A DNA stretch of 64,000 bases from contig NZ_JACWUO010000002.1 of the NCBI RefSeq assembly GCF_020857975.1, positions 359,233 to 423,232 of the forward strand. Reading direction: 5' to 3'. Source of the DNA: Stenotrophomonas rhizophila. Lineage in GTDB: Bacteria; Pseudomonadota; Gammaproteobacteria; Xanthomonadales; Xanthomonadaceae. Position numbers and translations under genes: made by a program. The notes under the pieces were generated by a model, which saw only the letters and a program-made list of their open reading frames with translations, searched no databases and had not been told where the DNA came from. This document shows, one piece after another, positions 43,786-55,478 of the stretch (the first letter of the stretch is position 1; each line of letters starts with the position of its first letter).

Positions 43786-46374
43786 GTGACCGAGAAGCAG
43801 CCCGAACACACCCCCCTGATGAAGCAGTTCTTCGCCGCCAAGTCCGGCTACCCGGACCTGCTGCTGTTCTTCCGGATGGGCGATTTCTACGAGCTGTTCT
43901 ACGACGACGCGCGCAAGGCGGCGCGGTTGCTGGACATCACCCTGACCCAGCGCGGCAGCTCCGGCGGCGCGCCGATCCCGATGGCCGGGGTGCCGGTGCA
44001 TGCCTACGAAGGCTACCTGGCGCGGCTGGTGGCCCTGGGCGAATCGGTGGCCATCTGCGAGCAGATCGGCGACCCGGCGCTGGCCAAGGGCCTGGTCGAG
44101 CGCAAGGTGGTGCGCATCGTCACCCCCGGCACGGTCACCGACGAGGCGCTGCTGGACGAGCGCCGCGACACCCTGCTGATGGCGCTGTCGCGCGGCAAGA
44201 ACGGCTACGGGCTGGCCTGGGCCGACCTGGCCGGCGGCCGCTTCCTGGTCAACGAGGTCGATTCCGAAGATGCGCTGGAAGCCGAGCTGGCCCGGCTGGA
44301 ACCGGCCGAACTGCTGGTCCCCGACGAAGACAACTGGCCGGACTTCCTCAGGCAGCGCAGCGGTATCCGCCGCCGCGCGCCGTGGCTGTTCGACGCCGAC
44401 AGCGGCCGCCGCCAGCTGCTGGCCTTCTTCAAGCTGCACGACCTGAGCGGCTTCGGTATCGACGACAAGCCGCGCGCCACCGCCGCGGCCGGCGCGCTGC
44501 TGGGCTATGTCGAGGAAACCCAGAAGCAGCGGCTGCCGCACCTGACCGCGATCGCCACCGAAACGGCAAGCGAGGCGATCGCAATGAACGCGGCCACGCG
44601 CCGGCACCTGGAACTGGATACGCGGGTTGATGGCGATACCCGCAATACCTTGCTGGGCGTGCTCGACACCACGGTCACGCCGATGGGCGGGCGCCTGCTG
44701 CGGCGCTGGCTGCACCGCCCGCTGCGGCTGCGCGAGGTGCTGGTGCAGCGCCACGACGCGGTGGCCACGCTGATCGACCGCGGCGCCGACGGCGACGTGC
44801 GCGAGGCGTTCCGGGCGCTGGGCGACCTGGAACGGATCCTCACCCGGGTGGCGCTGCGCTCGGCGCGGCCGCGCGATTTCTCCACGCTGCGCGATGGCCT
44901 GGGCCTGCTGCCGGACGTGCGCGCCGTGCTGGCGCCGCTGGATTCGCCGCGGCTGGTGGCCCTGCACGACGCACTGGGTTCTCATGACGAATGCGCGCAC
45001 CTGCTGGCCTCGGCGATCGCCACTGCGCCGCCGATGAAACTCAGCGACGGCGGCGTGATCGCCGAAGGCTATGACGCCGAGCTGGACGAACTGCGCCGGC
45101 TGTCAACCCATGCCGACCAGTTCCTGGTCGACCTGGAGCAGCGCGAGCGCGCCAGCAGCGGCATCGCCACGCTGAAGGTCGGCTACAACCGCGTGCACGG
45201 CTATTACATCGAAATCAGCAAGGGCCAGGCCGACAAGGCCCCGGTGCATTACACCCGGCGCCAGACCCTGACCAATGCCGAGCGTTACATCACCGAAGAA
45301 CTGAAGGCATTCGAGGACAAGGTGCTGTCGGCGCGCGAGCGCTCGCTGTCGCGCGAGAAGCTGTTGTACGAACAGCTGCTGGACACCCTGGCCGACCGGC
45401 TGGAACCGCTCAAGCAGTGCGCGGCCGCCTTGAGCGAGCTGGACGTGCTGGCCGGTTTCGCCGAACGCGCGCAGGCGCTGGACTGGGCCCGCCCGGAGCT
45501 GGAAACCGCACCCTGCCTGCGCATCGAGCGCGGCCGCCACCCGGTGGTGGAGGCGGTGCGCGAACAGCCCTTCGAGCCCAACGACCTGGACCTGCATCCG
45601 GACCGCCGCATGCTGGTGATCACCGGCCCGAACATGGGCGGCAAGTCCACCTACATGCGCCAGAACGCGCTGATCGTGCTGCTGGCGCATATCGGCAGCT
45701 TCGTGCCGGCCAGCCGCGCGGTGATCGGCCCGATCGACCGCATCCTGACCCGCATCGGCGCCGGCGACGACCTGGCCCGCGGGCAGTCCACCTTCATGGT
45801 CGAAATGGCCGAGACCAGCTACATCCTGCATCACGCCAGCGCGCACTCGCTGGTGCTGATGGACGAGATCGGCCGCGGCACCTCGACTTACGACGGCCTG
45901 GCCCTGGCCGATGCGGTAGCGCGCCACCTGGCCTACCAGAACCGCTGCTACACGCTGTTTGCCACCCACTACTTCGAGCTGACCGCGCTGGCCGACGAGC
46001 AACATGAGGGCGGTGCCAGCGGCATCGCCAACGTGCACCTGGACGCGGTGGAACATGGCGATGCGCTGGTGTTCATGCACGCAGTCAAGGATGGCCCGGC
46101 CAACCGCAGCTTCGGCCTGCAGGTGGCCGCACTGGCCGGCCTGCCCAAGTCCACGGTGGCCCAGGCACGCCGCCGGCTGGCCGAGCTGGAGCAGCGCGGT
46201 GGCGAAAGCCAGGCCGCCGCGGTGGCGCCACAGGCCCTGGATGCGCCGCAGCAGTTCGGGTTGTTCACCGCGCCCAACACCGCCGCGCAGGACGCGCTGG
46301 CGGCGATCGACCCCGACGAGCTGACCCCCAAGCAGGCGCTGGAAGCCCTGTACCGATTGAAGGCGCTGATCTGA
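43786..46374 (+). CDS. mutS: DNA mismatch repair protein MutS
   Basis: An 862-residue mismatch sensor. The mismatch-binding motif is [11 protein letters not shown] near residue 40, the clamp and lever regions follow ([13 protein letters not shown]), and the ATPase has Walker [15 protein letters not shown] near residue 615, then [14 protein letters not shown] and [16 protein letters not shown]. The C-terminus carries the small tetramer motif ([16 protein letters not shown]). GTG 43786 gives the normal start ([14 protein letters not shown]); the frame upstream is non-coding. Complete and apparently functional. Confidence 0.95.
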   Translation: MTEKQPEHTPLMKQFFAAKSGYPDLLLFFRMGDFYELFYDDARKAARLLDITLTQRGSSGGAPIPMAGVPVHAYEGYLARLVALGESVAICEQIGDPALAKGLVERKVVRIVTPGTVTDEALLDERRDTLLMALSRGKNGYGLAWADLAGGRFLVNEVDSEDALEAELARLEPAELLVPDEDNWPDFLRQRSGIRRRAPWLFDADSGRRQLLAFFKLHDLSGFGIDDKPRATAAAGALLGYVEETQKQRLPHLTAIATETASEAIAMNAATRRHLELDTRVDGDTRNTLLGVLDTTVTPMGGRLLRRWLHRPLRLREVLVQRHDAVATLIDRGADGDVREAFRALGDLERILTRVALRSARPRDFSTLRDGLGLLPDVRAVLAPLDSPRLVALHDALGSHDECAHLLASAIATAPPMKLSDGGVIAEGYDAELDELRRLSTHADQFLVDLEQRERASSGIATLKVGYNRVHGYYIEISKGQADKAPVHYTRRQTLTNAERYITEELKAFEDKVLSARERSLSREKLLYEQLLDTLADRLEPLKQCAAALSELDVLAGFAERAQALDWARPELETAPCLRIERGRHPVVEAVREQPFEPNDLDLHPDRRMLVITGPNMGGKSTYMRQNALIVLLAHIGSFVPASRAVIGPIDRILTRIGAGDDLARGQSTFMVEMAETSYILHHASAHSLVLMDEIGRGTSTYDGLALADAVARHLAYQNRCYTLFATHYFELTALADEQHEGGASGIANVHLDAVEHGDALVFMHAVKDGPANRSFGLQVAALAGLPKSTVAQARRRLAELEQRGGESQAAAVAPQALDAPQQFGLFTAPNTAAQDALAAIDPDELTPKQALEALYRLKALI

Positions 46375-46412
46375 GGGCACGGTCACGACCAACGGTCGTG
46401 ACCTACCGCAAG

Positions 46413-46499
46413 ATAGCGTCCGACCGTTGACCCACCGCGCGGTAACGCCCGACCGTTGACCTACGGCGCGGTAACGCCCGACCGTTGGCCGGGCGAGCC
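46413..46499. repeat. Three tandem copies of a 29-bp unit
   Basis: Three head-to-tail units of 29 bp, each with GTAACGCCCGACCGTTG or a variant. The units read like fused half-REPs (GTA start, CGACCGTTG) and run straight into a REP pair. Just upstream, 46383-46405 holds a further inverted pair (GGTCACGACC / GGTCGTGACC). Confidence 0.7.
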
Positions 46500-46501
46500 A
46501 G

Positions 46502-46571
46502 GTAGTGCCGGCCGCTGGCCGGCTCCCCGCACGGCCCGATCAACACGCTGCCGGCCAGCGGCCGGCACTAC
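46502..46571. repeat. Head-to-head pair of GTAG-type REP elements
   Basis: Copies at 46502-46526 and, inverted, at 46549-46571, of the same palindromic unit seen at 12.7 kb. With the 29-bp tandem array they fill most of the 337-bp gap between mutS and the DUF937 gene. Confidence 0.85.
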
Positions 46572-46711
46572 CTGCCGCGGCCAGGCCGCCTGGATGCCCA
46601 TACATCTGGGGCGACAGCACACCGCCACCCCGGCGCGTGAAGCCTTCGCATTCCCGTAGTGCACGCGGCGTTATGCTCGGTCGGTTACCCACCCTCTGAC
46701 CGGAGTCCACC

Positions 46712-47326
46712 GTGAACACCGAATCGCTTGCAGCCTCCCTCTTCCAGCAGCTGCAGCAGGGCCAGGGCCTGCAGCAGGTTGCCCAGCAGTTGGGCATCGA
46801 CCAGAACCAGGCCAGCAGCGCGATCGGGGCGGCCCTGCCGCTGTTGATGGGCGCGATGGGCCGCAACGCGCAGCAACCGCAGGGCGCCGAGGCCCTGCTG
46901 GGTGCGCTGCAGCGCGACCATGCCGGCAGCGCCGGCGGCGGCGGCTTCGATCTGGGCGGGCTGCTGGGCAGCGTGCTCGGTGGCGGCGGCAACGCCACCA
47001 ACGGTGCCGGCATCCTCGGCCATGTGTTCGGCGGCAACAGCGACCGCGCCGCCCAGGGCCTGAGCCAGGCCACCGGGCTGGACAGCGGCAAGACCGGCCA
47101 GCTGTTGGCCATCCTCGCCCCGATCGTGATGTCCTACCTGGCCCAACGCTTCGCCAACGGCGGCAACCCGGCCCAGCTCAGCCAGGCCCTGGGCCAGGAG
47201 GCGCAGGCCGCACAGGGCCAGAACGGCAGCCTGCTGGCCTCGGTGCTGGACCAGGACGGCGACGGCCAGCTGGGCATCGGCGATCTGCTCAAGCTCGGCG
47301 GCGGCCTGTTCGGCGGCAAGCGTTGA
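46712..47326 (+). CDS. DUF937 / YidB-like protein
   Basis: A 204-residue soluble protein rich in Gln, Gly and Ala. The N-terminal half has repeated helix pairs (LFQQLQQGQGLQQVAQQLGI, SSAIGAALPLLMGAMGRN) typical of DUF937; a Gly-rich linker follows. The C-terminus carries DQDGDGQLGIGDLLKL, an EF-hand or dockerin-like calcium loop. Function of this family is not known. ATG 46712 has a GGAG-type site (ACCGGAGTCC) upstream. Confidence 0.8.
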   Translation: MNTESLAASLFQQLQQGQGLQQVAQQLGIDQNQASSAIGAALPLLMGAMGRNAQQPQGAEALLGALQRDHAGSAGGGGFDLGGLLGSVLGGGGNATNGAGILGHVFGGNSDRAAQGLSQATGLDSGKTGQLLAILAPIVMSYLAQRFANGGNPAQLSQALGQEAQAAQGQNGSLLASVLDQDGDGQLGIGDLLKLGGGLFGGKR

Positions 47327-47356
47327 ACCCAGCCGGGCCGCTGCCAGCGCCACCAA

Positions 47357-47371
47357 ATAGGCAATAGCTAT
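47357..47371 (+). promoter_or_regulatory. OxyR-like half site before katG
   Basis: ATAG-N7-CTAT at 47357-47371 matches one OxyR dyad; a perfect palindrome CAATAGCTATTG lies within it. A second, degenerate dyad (GTTG-N7-CGAA) follows at the correct 7-bp spacing. The site is 196 bp before the katG ATG; the long untranslated leader is not explained. Confidence 0.55.
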
Positions 47372-47561
47372 TGCTTTGGTTGATTCATTCGAATTTACCA
47401 ACTGAACCGTCTTGCTTAACGTGTCCGCATGCCTTCACGGCACGCCCCGGGCCCCTGCCCGGGGCCATGCAGCGGTGCCCTCCTCCGGGGAAGCCACATG
47501 CCCACGCGATGCCATCGGCCCCGGCTGCAGGTGGTTTCCACGTTCGCCAGTACACAGGTAG

Positions 47562-49820
<2,259 letters not shown>

Positions 49821-49980
49821 AGCCAACGGCTTTCGTGCCCCTCCGGGGCGCGAGTCACCTTTCTTTGCTCGTGCAAAGAAACGTAACCCAAAGAAAGCAC
49901 GCCCCATCCGCGATCCGGCGGGCTTCGCCCGCCGGTGCCCTGCGCTTCTCGGCTCGCTCCAAGGGGGAGGTAGATCAAGA
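49821..49980. repeat. Dispersed hairpin element after katG
   Basis: Contains a 9-bp hairpin TTTCTTTGC-TCGT-GCAAAGAAA (49860-49881) and the flanking text CGTAACCCAAAGAAAGCACGCC, a sequence widely seen between genes in Xanthomonas and related genomes. It translates to the spurious LLVQRNVTQRKHAPS found in many false hypothetical proteins. No gene here. Confidence 0.5.
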
Positions 49981-50008
49981 TCACGGACACAGCAACGGCC
50001 AATGCCAA

Positions 50009-50098
<90 letters not shown>

Positions 50099-50121
50099 CA
50101 GGCTATCCAGCCACACCCCGC

Positions 50122-50526
50122 CTACAACGCATCCAGATCCCCCAGCGCCCGGATCAGCCGCCGCGCGCGTTTGTCCGGCTTGTGCTCCGGCGCCTGGTAA
50201 CCGTTCCTGGCCGCCGCCCGCTGCGCCCGCAGTTCGGCACGCCGCGCACGCGAGGCCTCGCTTTCCTGGTACAGCTGCTGCGCCACCGGCGCCGGCCCGC
50301 GCAATTCGCTCAGCGCGCTCACCTGCACTTCCCAGGTTTCATCGCCGCGGCTGATCTGCAGCAACTCGCCCACGCGGACCGCACGCGAGGATTTGGGGCG
50401 GTGCCCGCCCACATCGACCTTGCCGGTTTCCACCGCCTGCTTGGCCAGGCTGCGGGTCTTGAAAAAGCGTGCGGCCCACAGCCACACGTCCAGCCGCATC
50501 GCGGCCACGGGTGTTGCTTCAGTCAT
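50122..50526 (-). CDS. hslR: S4-domain RNA-binding heat shock protein 15 family
   Basis: A 134-residue protein with an S4 RNA-binding domain at its start (MRLDVWLWAARFFKTRSLAKQAVETGKV), then a basic tail (RARRAELRAQRAAARNGYQ) as in HslR. In E. coli it frees stalled 50S subunits still carrying nascent chain. ATG 50526 is preferred; the next gene upstream (a lipoprotein) overlaps it by 8 bases, so they may be coupled. Confidence 0.85.
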   Translation of the reverse strand: MTEATPVAAMRLDVWLWAARFFKTRSLAKQAVETGKVDVGGHRPKSSRAVRVGELLQISRGDETWEVQVSALSELRGPAPVAQQLYQESEASRARRAELRAQRAAARNGYQAPEHKPDKRARRLIRALGDLDAL

Positions 50527-50824
50527 GCTGCTTGCCCAGCTCCACGGCATTGGCCGGTTGTTTGTTCAGGGGTTGCACCGCGTCCGGGTTGCCACGGCAA
50601 CCGGTGCCACCAATCAGCACCGGCACCCCGGCGTCCAGATCGCGGCGCTGGCTGCCGACCTGGCATTCGGGTCGGTCCATCGGCCGCACCTGGGCATCAC
50701 CCAGGCGGCCATAACTCGAACATGCGGCCAGCGTGGCGGCAATCAAGAGCACCGCCAGCGTGGGCGGGATCGGGAAAACCGGGTTTACCGGGAGCCGGCC
50801 AGCGGCCGGCGCTACGGTGCGCAT
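50519..50824 (-). CDS. Small lipoprotein overlapping a REP element
   Basis: A 101-residue frame with a lipoprotein signal (LAVLLIAATLAAC, Cys about residue 35), then a mature part containing CQVG and TGCRGNP. No function recognised. The first dozen residues after the ATG (VAPAAGRLPV) are encoded by a REP element at 50792-50814, so either the REP inserted over the original start or the true start is not an ATG, GTG or TTG that I can find downstream. The 3' end overlaps hslR by 8 bases. Confidence 0.55.
   Translation of the reverse strand: MRTVAPAAGRLPVNPVFPIPPTLAVLLIAATLAACSSYGRLGDAQVRPMDRPECQVGSQRRDLDAGVPVLIGGTGCRGNPDAVQPLNKQPANAVELGKQHD
50792..50814. repeat. GTAG-type REP element, single copy
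   Basis: One copy of the palindromic unit GCCGGCCAGCGGCCGGC with the GTAG end changed to GTAGC on the complementary strand, lying in the divergent gap before the MATE gene and inside the start region of the lipoprotein gene. Confidence 0.75.
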
Positions 50825-50887
50825 CGCGATGTCCCACTGACGGGCGTGATGCTAGTGTGCCCCTCCCCGGATCCGATCTCCACCGCA

Positions 50888-52336
50888 ATGGCCAAAGCGC
50901 CGCTTGACCTGACCACCGGCCCGATCGGGCGCAACCTGTTCCTGTTCGCGCTGCCGATCCTGGCCGGCAACATCGCCCAGTCGCTGAACGGGTCGGTCAA
51001 CGCGATCTGGGTCGGGCGCTTCCTCGGCGAGGCGGCGCTGACCGCCACCGCGAACGCCAACAACATCATGTTCTTCCTGATCGGCTCGGTGTTCGGCATC
51101 GGCATGGCCGCCAGCATCCTGATCGGCCAGGCGATGGGCGCGCGCGACCTGCCGCAGGCACGCCGGGTGATGGGTACCAGCGCCACCTTCTTCATCGGCC
51201 TGTCGGTGGTGATCGCCATCGCCGGCTGGTGGCTGTCGCACCCGCTGCTGGCCGCCATGGGCACCCCGGCGCCATCGCTGCCGTTGGCCGAGGCGTACCT
51301 GCGCATCATCTTCCTGGCCATGCCCACCCTGTACGCGTTCGCCTTCCTGAGCTCGGCGCTGCGCGGGGTCGGCGACTCGCGCACCCCGTTCCGCTTCCTG
51401 TTGCTGTCGGTGCTGCTGGACATCGTGTTCAACCCGCTGCTGATCTTCGGCCTGGGCCCGTTTCCGCAGCTGGGCATCGCCGGCGCGGCCTGGGCCACGC
51501 TGATCGCGCAGACGCTGTCGCTGGCCGGCCTGCTCTGGTACATGCGCAACAAGCGGCATGTGCTGTGGCTGGGGCGCAAGGACATGGCGCTGTTCAAGAT
51601 CGACCTGCAGATCCTGCGCGCGCTGGTGGTCAAGGGCGTGCCGATGGGCCTGCAGATGGTGCTGATTTCGCTGTCGATGATCCTGATGATGAGCATGGTC
51701 AACAGCTACGGCACCGACACCGCTGCGGCCTATGGCGCCTCGCTGCAGCTGTGGACCTATGTGCAGATGCCGGCGATGGCGATCGGCGCGGCGTGCTCGT
51801 CGATGGCCGCGCAGAACGTCGGCGCCGGCAACTGGGACCGCGTGCGCGGTACCGCACGCAGCGGGGTGTTGTACAACTTCCTGTTGACCGGCGTGCTGAT
51901 CCTGCCCCTGATCCTGCTCGACCGCTATTCGCTGGCGCTGTTCCTGCCCCAGGCCAGCCAATCGCTGGAAGTGGCGCGCCACCTGAACCACATCGCGGTG
52001 TGGTCGTTCCTGTTCTTCGGCGTCAACTTCGTGATCTCCGGAGTGGTGCGCTCCACCGGTGCGGTGATCGCCCCGCTGCTGATCCTGGCGGTGTCGCTGT
52101 GGGGCATCCGGGTGCCGTTCGCCGAACTGCTGCAGGACCGCCTGGGCGCCGATGCGGTGTGGTGGAGTTTCCCGGTCAGTTCGTTCTGCGCGATGCTGCT
52201 GTCGCTGGCGTATTACCGCTGGGGCGGCTGGCGCAAGGCGCGCATGCTGCCCAGCCACCGCGAAGAACTGGCCGCGCCGGCCGAAGTACCGGCCGTGCCG
52301 CCCTCCCCGGTCGCCGACCCCGACCCACGCCCGTAG
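50888..52336 (+). CDS. MATE-family multidrug/metabolite exporter
   Basis: A 482-residue inner-membrane protein with twelve hydrophobic segments in two MatE halves. The first half starts LFLFALPILAGNIAQSLNGSVNAIWVG, the second ALVVKGVPMGLQMVLISLSMILM. Such proteins expel drugs or metabolites using sodium or proton gradients. ATG 50888 is preferred to ATG 50849. It is divergent from the lipoprotein-hslR pair and convergent with rplS across a shared hairpin. Confidence 0.88.
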   Translation: MAKAPLDLTTGPIGRNLFLFALPILAGNIAQSLNGSVNAIWVGRFLGEAALTATANANNIMFFLIGSVFGIGMAASILIGQAMGARDLPQARRVMGTSATFFIGLSVVIAIAGWWLSHPLLAAMGTPAPSLPLAEAYLRIIFLAMPTLYAFAFLSSALRGVGDSRTPFRFLLLSVLLDIVFNPLLIFGLGPFPQLGIAGAAWATLIAQTLSLAGLLWYMRNKRHVLWLGRKDMALFKIDLQILRALVVKGVPMGLQMVLISLSMILMMSMVNSYGTDTAAAYGASLQLWTYVQMPAMAIGAACSSMAAQNVGAGNWDRVRGTARSGVLYNFLLTGVLILPLILLDRYSLALFLPQASQSLEVARHLNHIAVWSFLFFGVNFVISGVVRSTGAVIAPLLILAVSLWGIRVPFAELLQDRLGADAVWWSFPVSSFCAMLLSLAYYRWGGWRKARMLPSHREELAAPAEVPAVPPSPVADPDPRP

Positions 52337-52358
52337 GTACCCACCGGGTGCGTAAACG

Positions 52359-52388
52359 CAGAACGGCCACCCGAAGGTGGCCGTTCTG
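52359..52388. terminator. Bidirectional terminator between MATE gene and rplS
   Basis: A perfect 13-bp stem CAGAACGGCCACC / GGTGGCCGTTCTG with a CGAA tetraloop between the converging MATE and rplS genes. No long T run on either side. Confidence 0.7.
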
Positions 52389-52419
52389 GTACCGCGACAA
52401 CCGAAGTCGTCGGCGGGAA

Positions 52420-52824
52420 TTACTGGGCCTTGGCGGCCAGGCGGGCAGCCTTGGCCTGCGCAGCGGCAGCCAGATCTTCCTTGATGCGGGCAGCCTTGCC
52501 TTCCAGGCCACGCAGGTAGTACAGCTTGCCGGCGCGAACCTTGCCGCGGCGCTTCACTTCGACCGAGTCGATGATGGCGCTGTGGGTCTGGAAGACGCGC
52601 TCGACGCCGTAGCCGTGCGAGATCTTGCGCACGGTGAAGGCCGAGTTCAGGCCGGCGTTCTTGGTGCCGATCACGACGCCTTCGTAAGCCTGCACGCGCT
52701 CACGGTTGCCTTCCTTCACCTTCACGTTGACGACGATGGTGTCACCCTGGCTGAACTTCGGCAGCTCACGGGTAATCTGGGCGGATTCGAAGTCCGAAAG
52801 AATGGTTTTGTTCAGCTTGCTCAT
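52420..52824 (-). CDS. rplS: 50S ribosomal protein L19
   Basis: A 134-residue ribosomal protein. The core [30 protein letters not shown] and [16 protein letters not shown] match L19. The C-terminal Ala/Lys tail ([17 protein letters not shown]) is longer than in E. coli, as usual in this family. Last gene of rpsP-rimM-trmD-rplS; the 154-bp gap to trmD contains an AT-rich part and a run of seven T at about 52900. Confidence 0.95.
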   Translation of the reverse strand: MSKLNKTILSDFESAQITRELPKFSQGDTIVVNVKVKEGNRERVQAYEGVVIGTKNAGLNSAFTVRKISHGYGVERVFQTHSAIIDSVEVKRRGKVRAGKLYYLRGLEGKAARIKEDLAAAAQAKAARLAAKAQ

Positions 52825-52978
52825 GGGTGCACCGATAGTGTTCGGGTGGTCGTGTCGTTCGACAACGTGGGCTCATGCAGTCACCGGACTGTGCTGCACG
52901 TTTTTTTGTAGGGTTTCCACCAGCAAGCCACAGGCCTGATGGGAATCGCCAATGATAACCGAAGATCCCGGCCCCGCG

Positions 52979-53737
52979 CTAGGGGGTGGGCTCCTCGGGA
53001 GGTGCCTGCCGGGCCTGCTCGAGCAGGATCCGGTCGGCCTTGGACAAGCCGGCCTCGTCGAGCAGGTCCGGGCGCCGCAGCCAGGTCCGCAGCAGCGACT
53101 GCTGGCGGCGCCAGCGTGCGATCGCGGCATGGTTGCCCGAGCGCAGCACGTCCGGGACCGCGCCCCATTCATGCTGGGCCGGATGGCTGAAATGCGGGCA
53201 GTCCAGCAGCCCCTGCGGGCCCTCGAAGCTGTCCTGGGCGGCCGATTCGGCATCGCCCAGCGCGCCTTCCTGCACCCGGGTGACCGCATCGACGATCACC
53301 GCCGCGCCCAGCTCACCGCCGGACAGGACGTAATCGCCGATCGAGATTTCCTCGGTCACCTCGGCCTCCAGGAACCGCTCGTCGATGCCTTCATAACGGC
53401 CGCAGAGCAGGATCATGCGCGGCAATGCCGCCAGTTCCCGCACCTTGGCCTGGGTCAGCGGCCGGCCCTGCGGGCTGAGGTAGATCACCGGCGCCGGCGC
53501 CGGGTCGGCCGCCCTGGCCGCGGCCAGGCAGGCGCGCAGCGGCTCGATCAGCATGACCATGCCGGGGCCGCCGCCGAACGGACGGTCGTCCACCCGGCGG
53601 TAGTTGCCCTCGGCGTAGTCACGCGGATTCCAGCCATGCAGGTCGAGCAGGCCGCGTTCGGCGGCACGGCCGACCACGCCCAGCGCGGCCGACTGCGCCA
53701 TGAATTCCGGAAACAAGGTGATGACGTCGATACGCAC
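52979..53737 (-). CDS. trmD: tRNA (guanine-37-N1)-methyltransferase
   Basis: A 252-residue SPOUT methyltransferase that makes m1G37. The trefoil-knot sequences are [30 protein letters not shown] and [23 protein letters not shown]; the catalytic Asp lies in the flexible linker that follows. It starts 5 bp after rimM. Complete and in the usual operon. Confidence 0.95.
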   Translation of the reverse strand: MRIDVITLFPEFMAQSAALGVVGRAAERGLLDLHGWNPRDYAEGNYRRVDDRPFGGGPGMVMLIEPLRACLAAARAADPAPAPVIYLSPQGRPLTQAKVRELAALPRMILLCGRYEGIDERFLEAEVTEEISIGDYVLSGGELGAAVIVDAVTRVQEGALGDAESAAQDSFEGPQGLLDCPHFSHPAQHEWGAVPDVLRSGNHAAIARWRRQQSLLRTWLRRPDLLDEAGLSKADRILLEQARQAPPEEPTP

Positions 53738-53742
53738 CCGGC

Positions 53743-54255
53743 CTAAAACTCCGGATCCCAGTCGACCACGATCAGGTTGGCCTCGAAATCCACCGACACC
53801 ACGAAATCGGGTTGCACGAACGGAATCATCCGCTCACGGTCGCCGTGCACCACCAGCACGTCGTTGGAGCCGGTCGAGAACAGGTGCGAAGCCCGCCCCA
53901 GTTCGACGCCATCGACGGTACGTACCTGCAGGCCTTCCAGGTCGACCCAGTAATACTCGTCGGCCTTCGGCGGCGGCAGCGCGCTGCGTGCCACATAGAC
54001 TTCGGTGCCGTACATCGACTCGACCACATCGCGGTCGGTGATATCGGGAAACACCGCCACCAGGTGCTTGCCGGCCTGACGGCCGCGCGCGCCGGTGAGG
54101 GTGCTCTCCTGGCCGGCGGGAGTACGCAGGATCCAGGGCTGGTATTGGAAAATGGCGGTACGCGGCTCGGTCCAGGACTCGAGCTTGATCTCGCCTCGCA
54201 CACCAAAAGCGCCGACAATCCTGCCCAGCAGGATCCGGCGCTCGGTATCTTTCAT
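53743..54255 (-). CDS. rimM: Ribosome maturation factor RimM
   Basis: A 170-residue 16S processing factor. The N-terminal RimM domain starts [20 protein letters not shown], and a PRC-barrel ([32 protein letters not shown]) follows. It binds S19 and matures the 30S head. It lies 43 bp behind rpsP and 5 bp before trmD. Confidence 0.94.
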   Translation of the reverse strand: MKDTERRILLGRIVGAFGVRGEIKLESWTEPRTAIFQYQPWILRTPAGQESTLTGARGRQAGKHLVAVFPDITDRDVVESMYGTEVYVARSALPPPKADEYYWVDLEGLQVRTVDGVELGRASHLFSTGSNDVLVVHGDRERMIPFVQPDFVVSVDFEANLIVVDWDPEF

Positions 54256-54298
54256 CTGTATAGGCCGAATGGGCCGCGGCAGGCGCGGCCCGTCAGGA

Positions 54299-54559
54299 TC
54301 AGGCCGCCGAGGCCTGGGCCTTGGTCGCTTCCTTGTACAGGTTGCGAACCTTGTCGGTCATCTGGGCGCCGTTGGCAACCCACTTGTCCACCAGCGGCAG
54401 ATCCAGCACGATGCGCGATTCGGCACCCTGGGCAACCGGGTTGTAGTAACCCACGCGCTCGATGTTGCGGCCATCACGGGCGCTGCGCGAGTCGGTCACG
54501 ATGATGTGGTAGAACGGACGCTTCTTGGCGCCGCCGCGGGTCAGTCGAATCTTGACCAT
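54299..54559 (-). CDS. rpsP: 30S ribosomal protein S16
   Basis: An 86-residue ribosomal protein with the conserved start [25 protein letters not shown] and [10 protein letters not shown]. First gene of the rpsP-rimM-trmD-rplS operon; the promoter should lie in the 112-bp gap after pabC. Confidence 0.96.
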   Translation of the reverse strand: MVKIRLTRGGAKKRPFYHIIVTDSRSARDGRNIERVGYYNPVAQGAESRIVLDLPLVDKWVANGAQMTDKVRNLYKEATKAQASAA

Positions 54560-54671
54560 GGTGTAAATCCTCTATTGCCCAGTCGCCAGGATGGCGCGGT
54601 AAGCCGGCGATTATAGCGGCGCCCCGCGGCCATTCCAAGCCTCTGCCGGCCGCTGAAGCTGAACAGGGCCC

Positions 54672-55478
54672 CTACCCTGCGCCGCCGGCCTTGCCGATCG
54701 GCTGCCACGGCGCCGTCTCCAGGATGCCCCTGGCCCGCTGGCAGAGTGCCTCCGACTCGGGAAACAGCACCGAATCCACTGCCGCGATCGGCCAGACCCC
54801 GGCCGAGTTGCAGGCGACGGCACCATCGAAGTCGCCCAGTTCGGACAGGGCCACCGCACGCACCTGCTGCCCTTGCTGTGCAAAGCCGGCCTGCAACAGG
54901 CGCTCCTGGGTGCCGCGCAGTGCCGGGGCCTGCGGCCATACGATCTGCCGGCCCTGTTGGAAGGCGATGTTCCAGGTACTGCCTTCGCTGACCTGGCCGT
55001 CATCGGTAATGAACAGCGCATCGTCGAACCCGTCCTGGAGCGCACGCCTGCGCTGGGCGAACAGGGCAAAGGTGCCGACGTGCTTGAGGTGCGGCAGTTC
55101 CCGCTGGTACACCACCGTGCGCAGGCGCCGCGCGTCGGCCGGCATGTGCACCGGCGCGGCCACCGCCACCAGTACATCCACCTCGACCGGCCGCAGCGGC
55201 TGGCGGAAATCGAACCGGCGCGAGAACACCGTCACCCGCAGCGCGGCGTCGGCCACGCCTTCGGCCTGCAGGGCCTGGGCCATCCAGGCCTGCACCCGGG
55301 CCGGGTCCAGTGCGGCACCGAACAACTCGGCCGTGCCTTGCTGCAGGCGCTGCAGGTGCAGGTCCAGGCCCTGCACGGCAGCGCCGCGTACCTGCAGCGA
55401 GGTGAAATGACCGTAATTGGCCAGCGCCGCGGCCAGGTCGTCGGTACCGGCCGGGTGGCCGTTGCAGTACAGGCTCAT
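54672..55478 (-). CDS. pabC: Aminodeoxychorismate lyase (PabC-like class IV aminotransferase fold)
   Basis: A 268-residue PLP enzyme of the class IV aminotransferase fold, which makes 4-aminobenzoate for folate. Useful signatures are the Lys region [12 protein letters not shown] near residue 130, [22 protein letters not shown] near 160 and [15 protein letters not shown] near 235. The start ATG overlaps the stop of the nitronate monooxygenase gene by four bases (ATGA). D-amino-acid or branched-chain aminotransferases share this fold, but the length and GSTWNI signature favour PabC. Confidence 0.8.
   Translation of the reverse strand: MSLYCNGHPAGTDDLAAALANYGHFTSLQVRGAAVQGLDLHLQRLQQGTAELFGAALDPARVQAWMAQALQAEGVADAALRVTVFSRRFDFRQPLRPVEVDVLVAVAAPVHMPADARRLRTVVYQRELPHLKHVGTFALFAQRRRALQDGFDDALFITDDGQVSEGSTWNIAFQQGRQIVWPQAPALRGTQERLLQAGFAQQGQQVRAVALSELGDFDGAVACNSAGVWPIAAVDSVLFPESEALCQRARGILETAPWQPIGKAGGAG

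Noticed and set aside
52895..52910. Rho-independent terminator at the T run between rplS and trmD
   Set aside because: There is a run of T on the plus strand but no adjacent stem, and the genes are on the minus strand.
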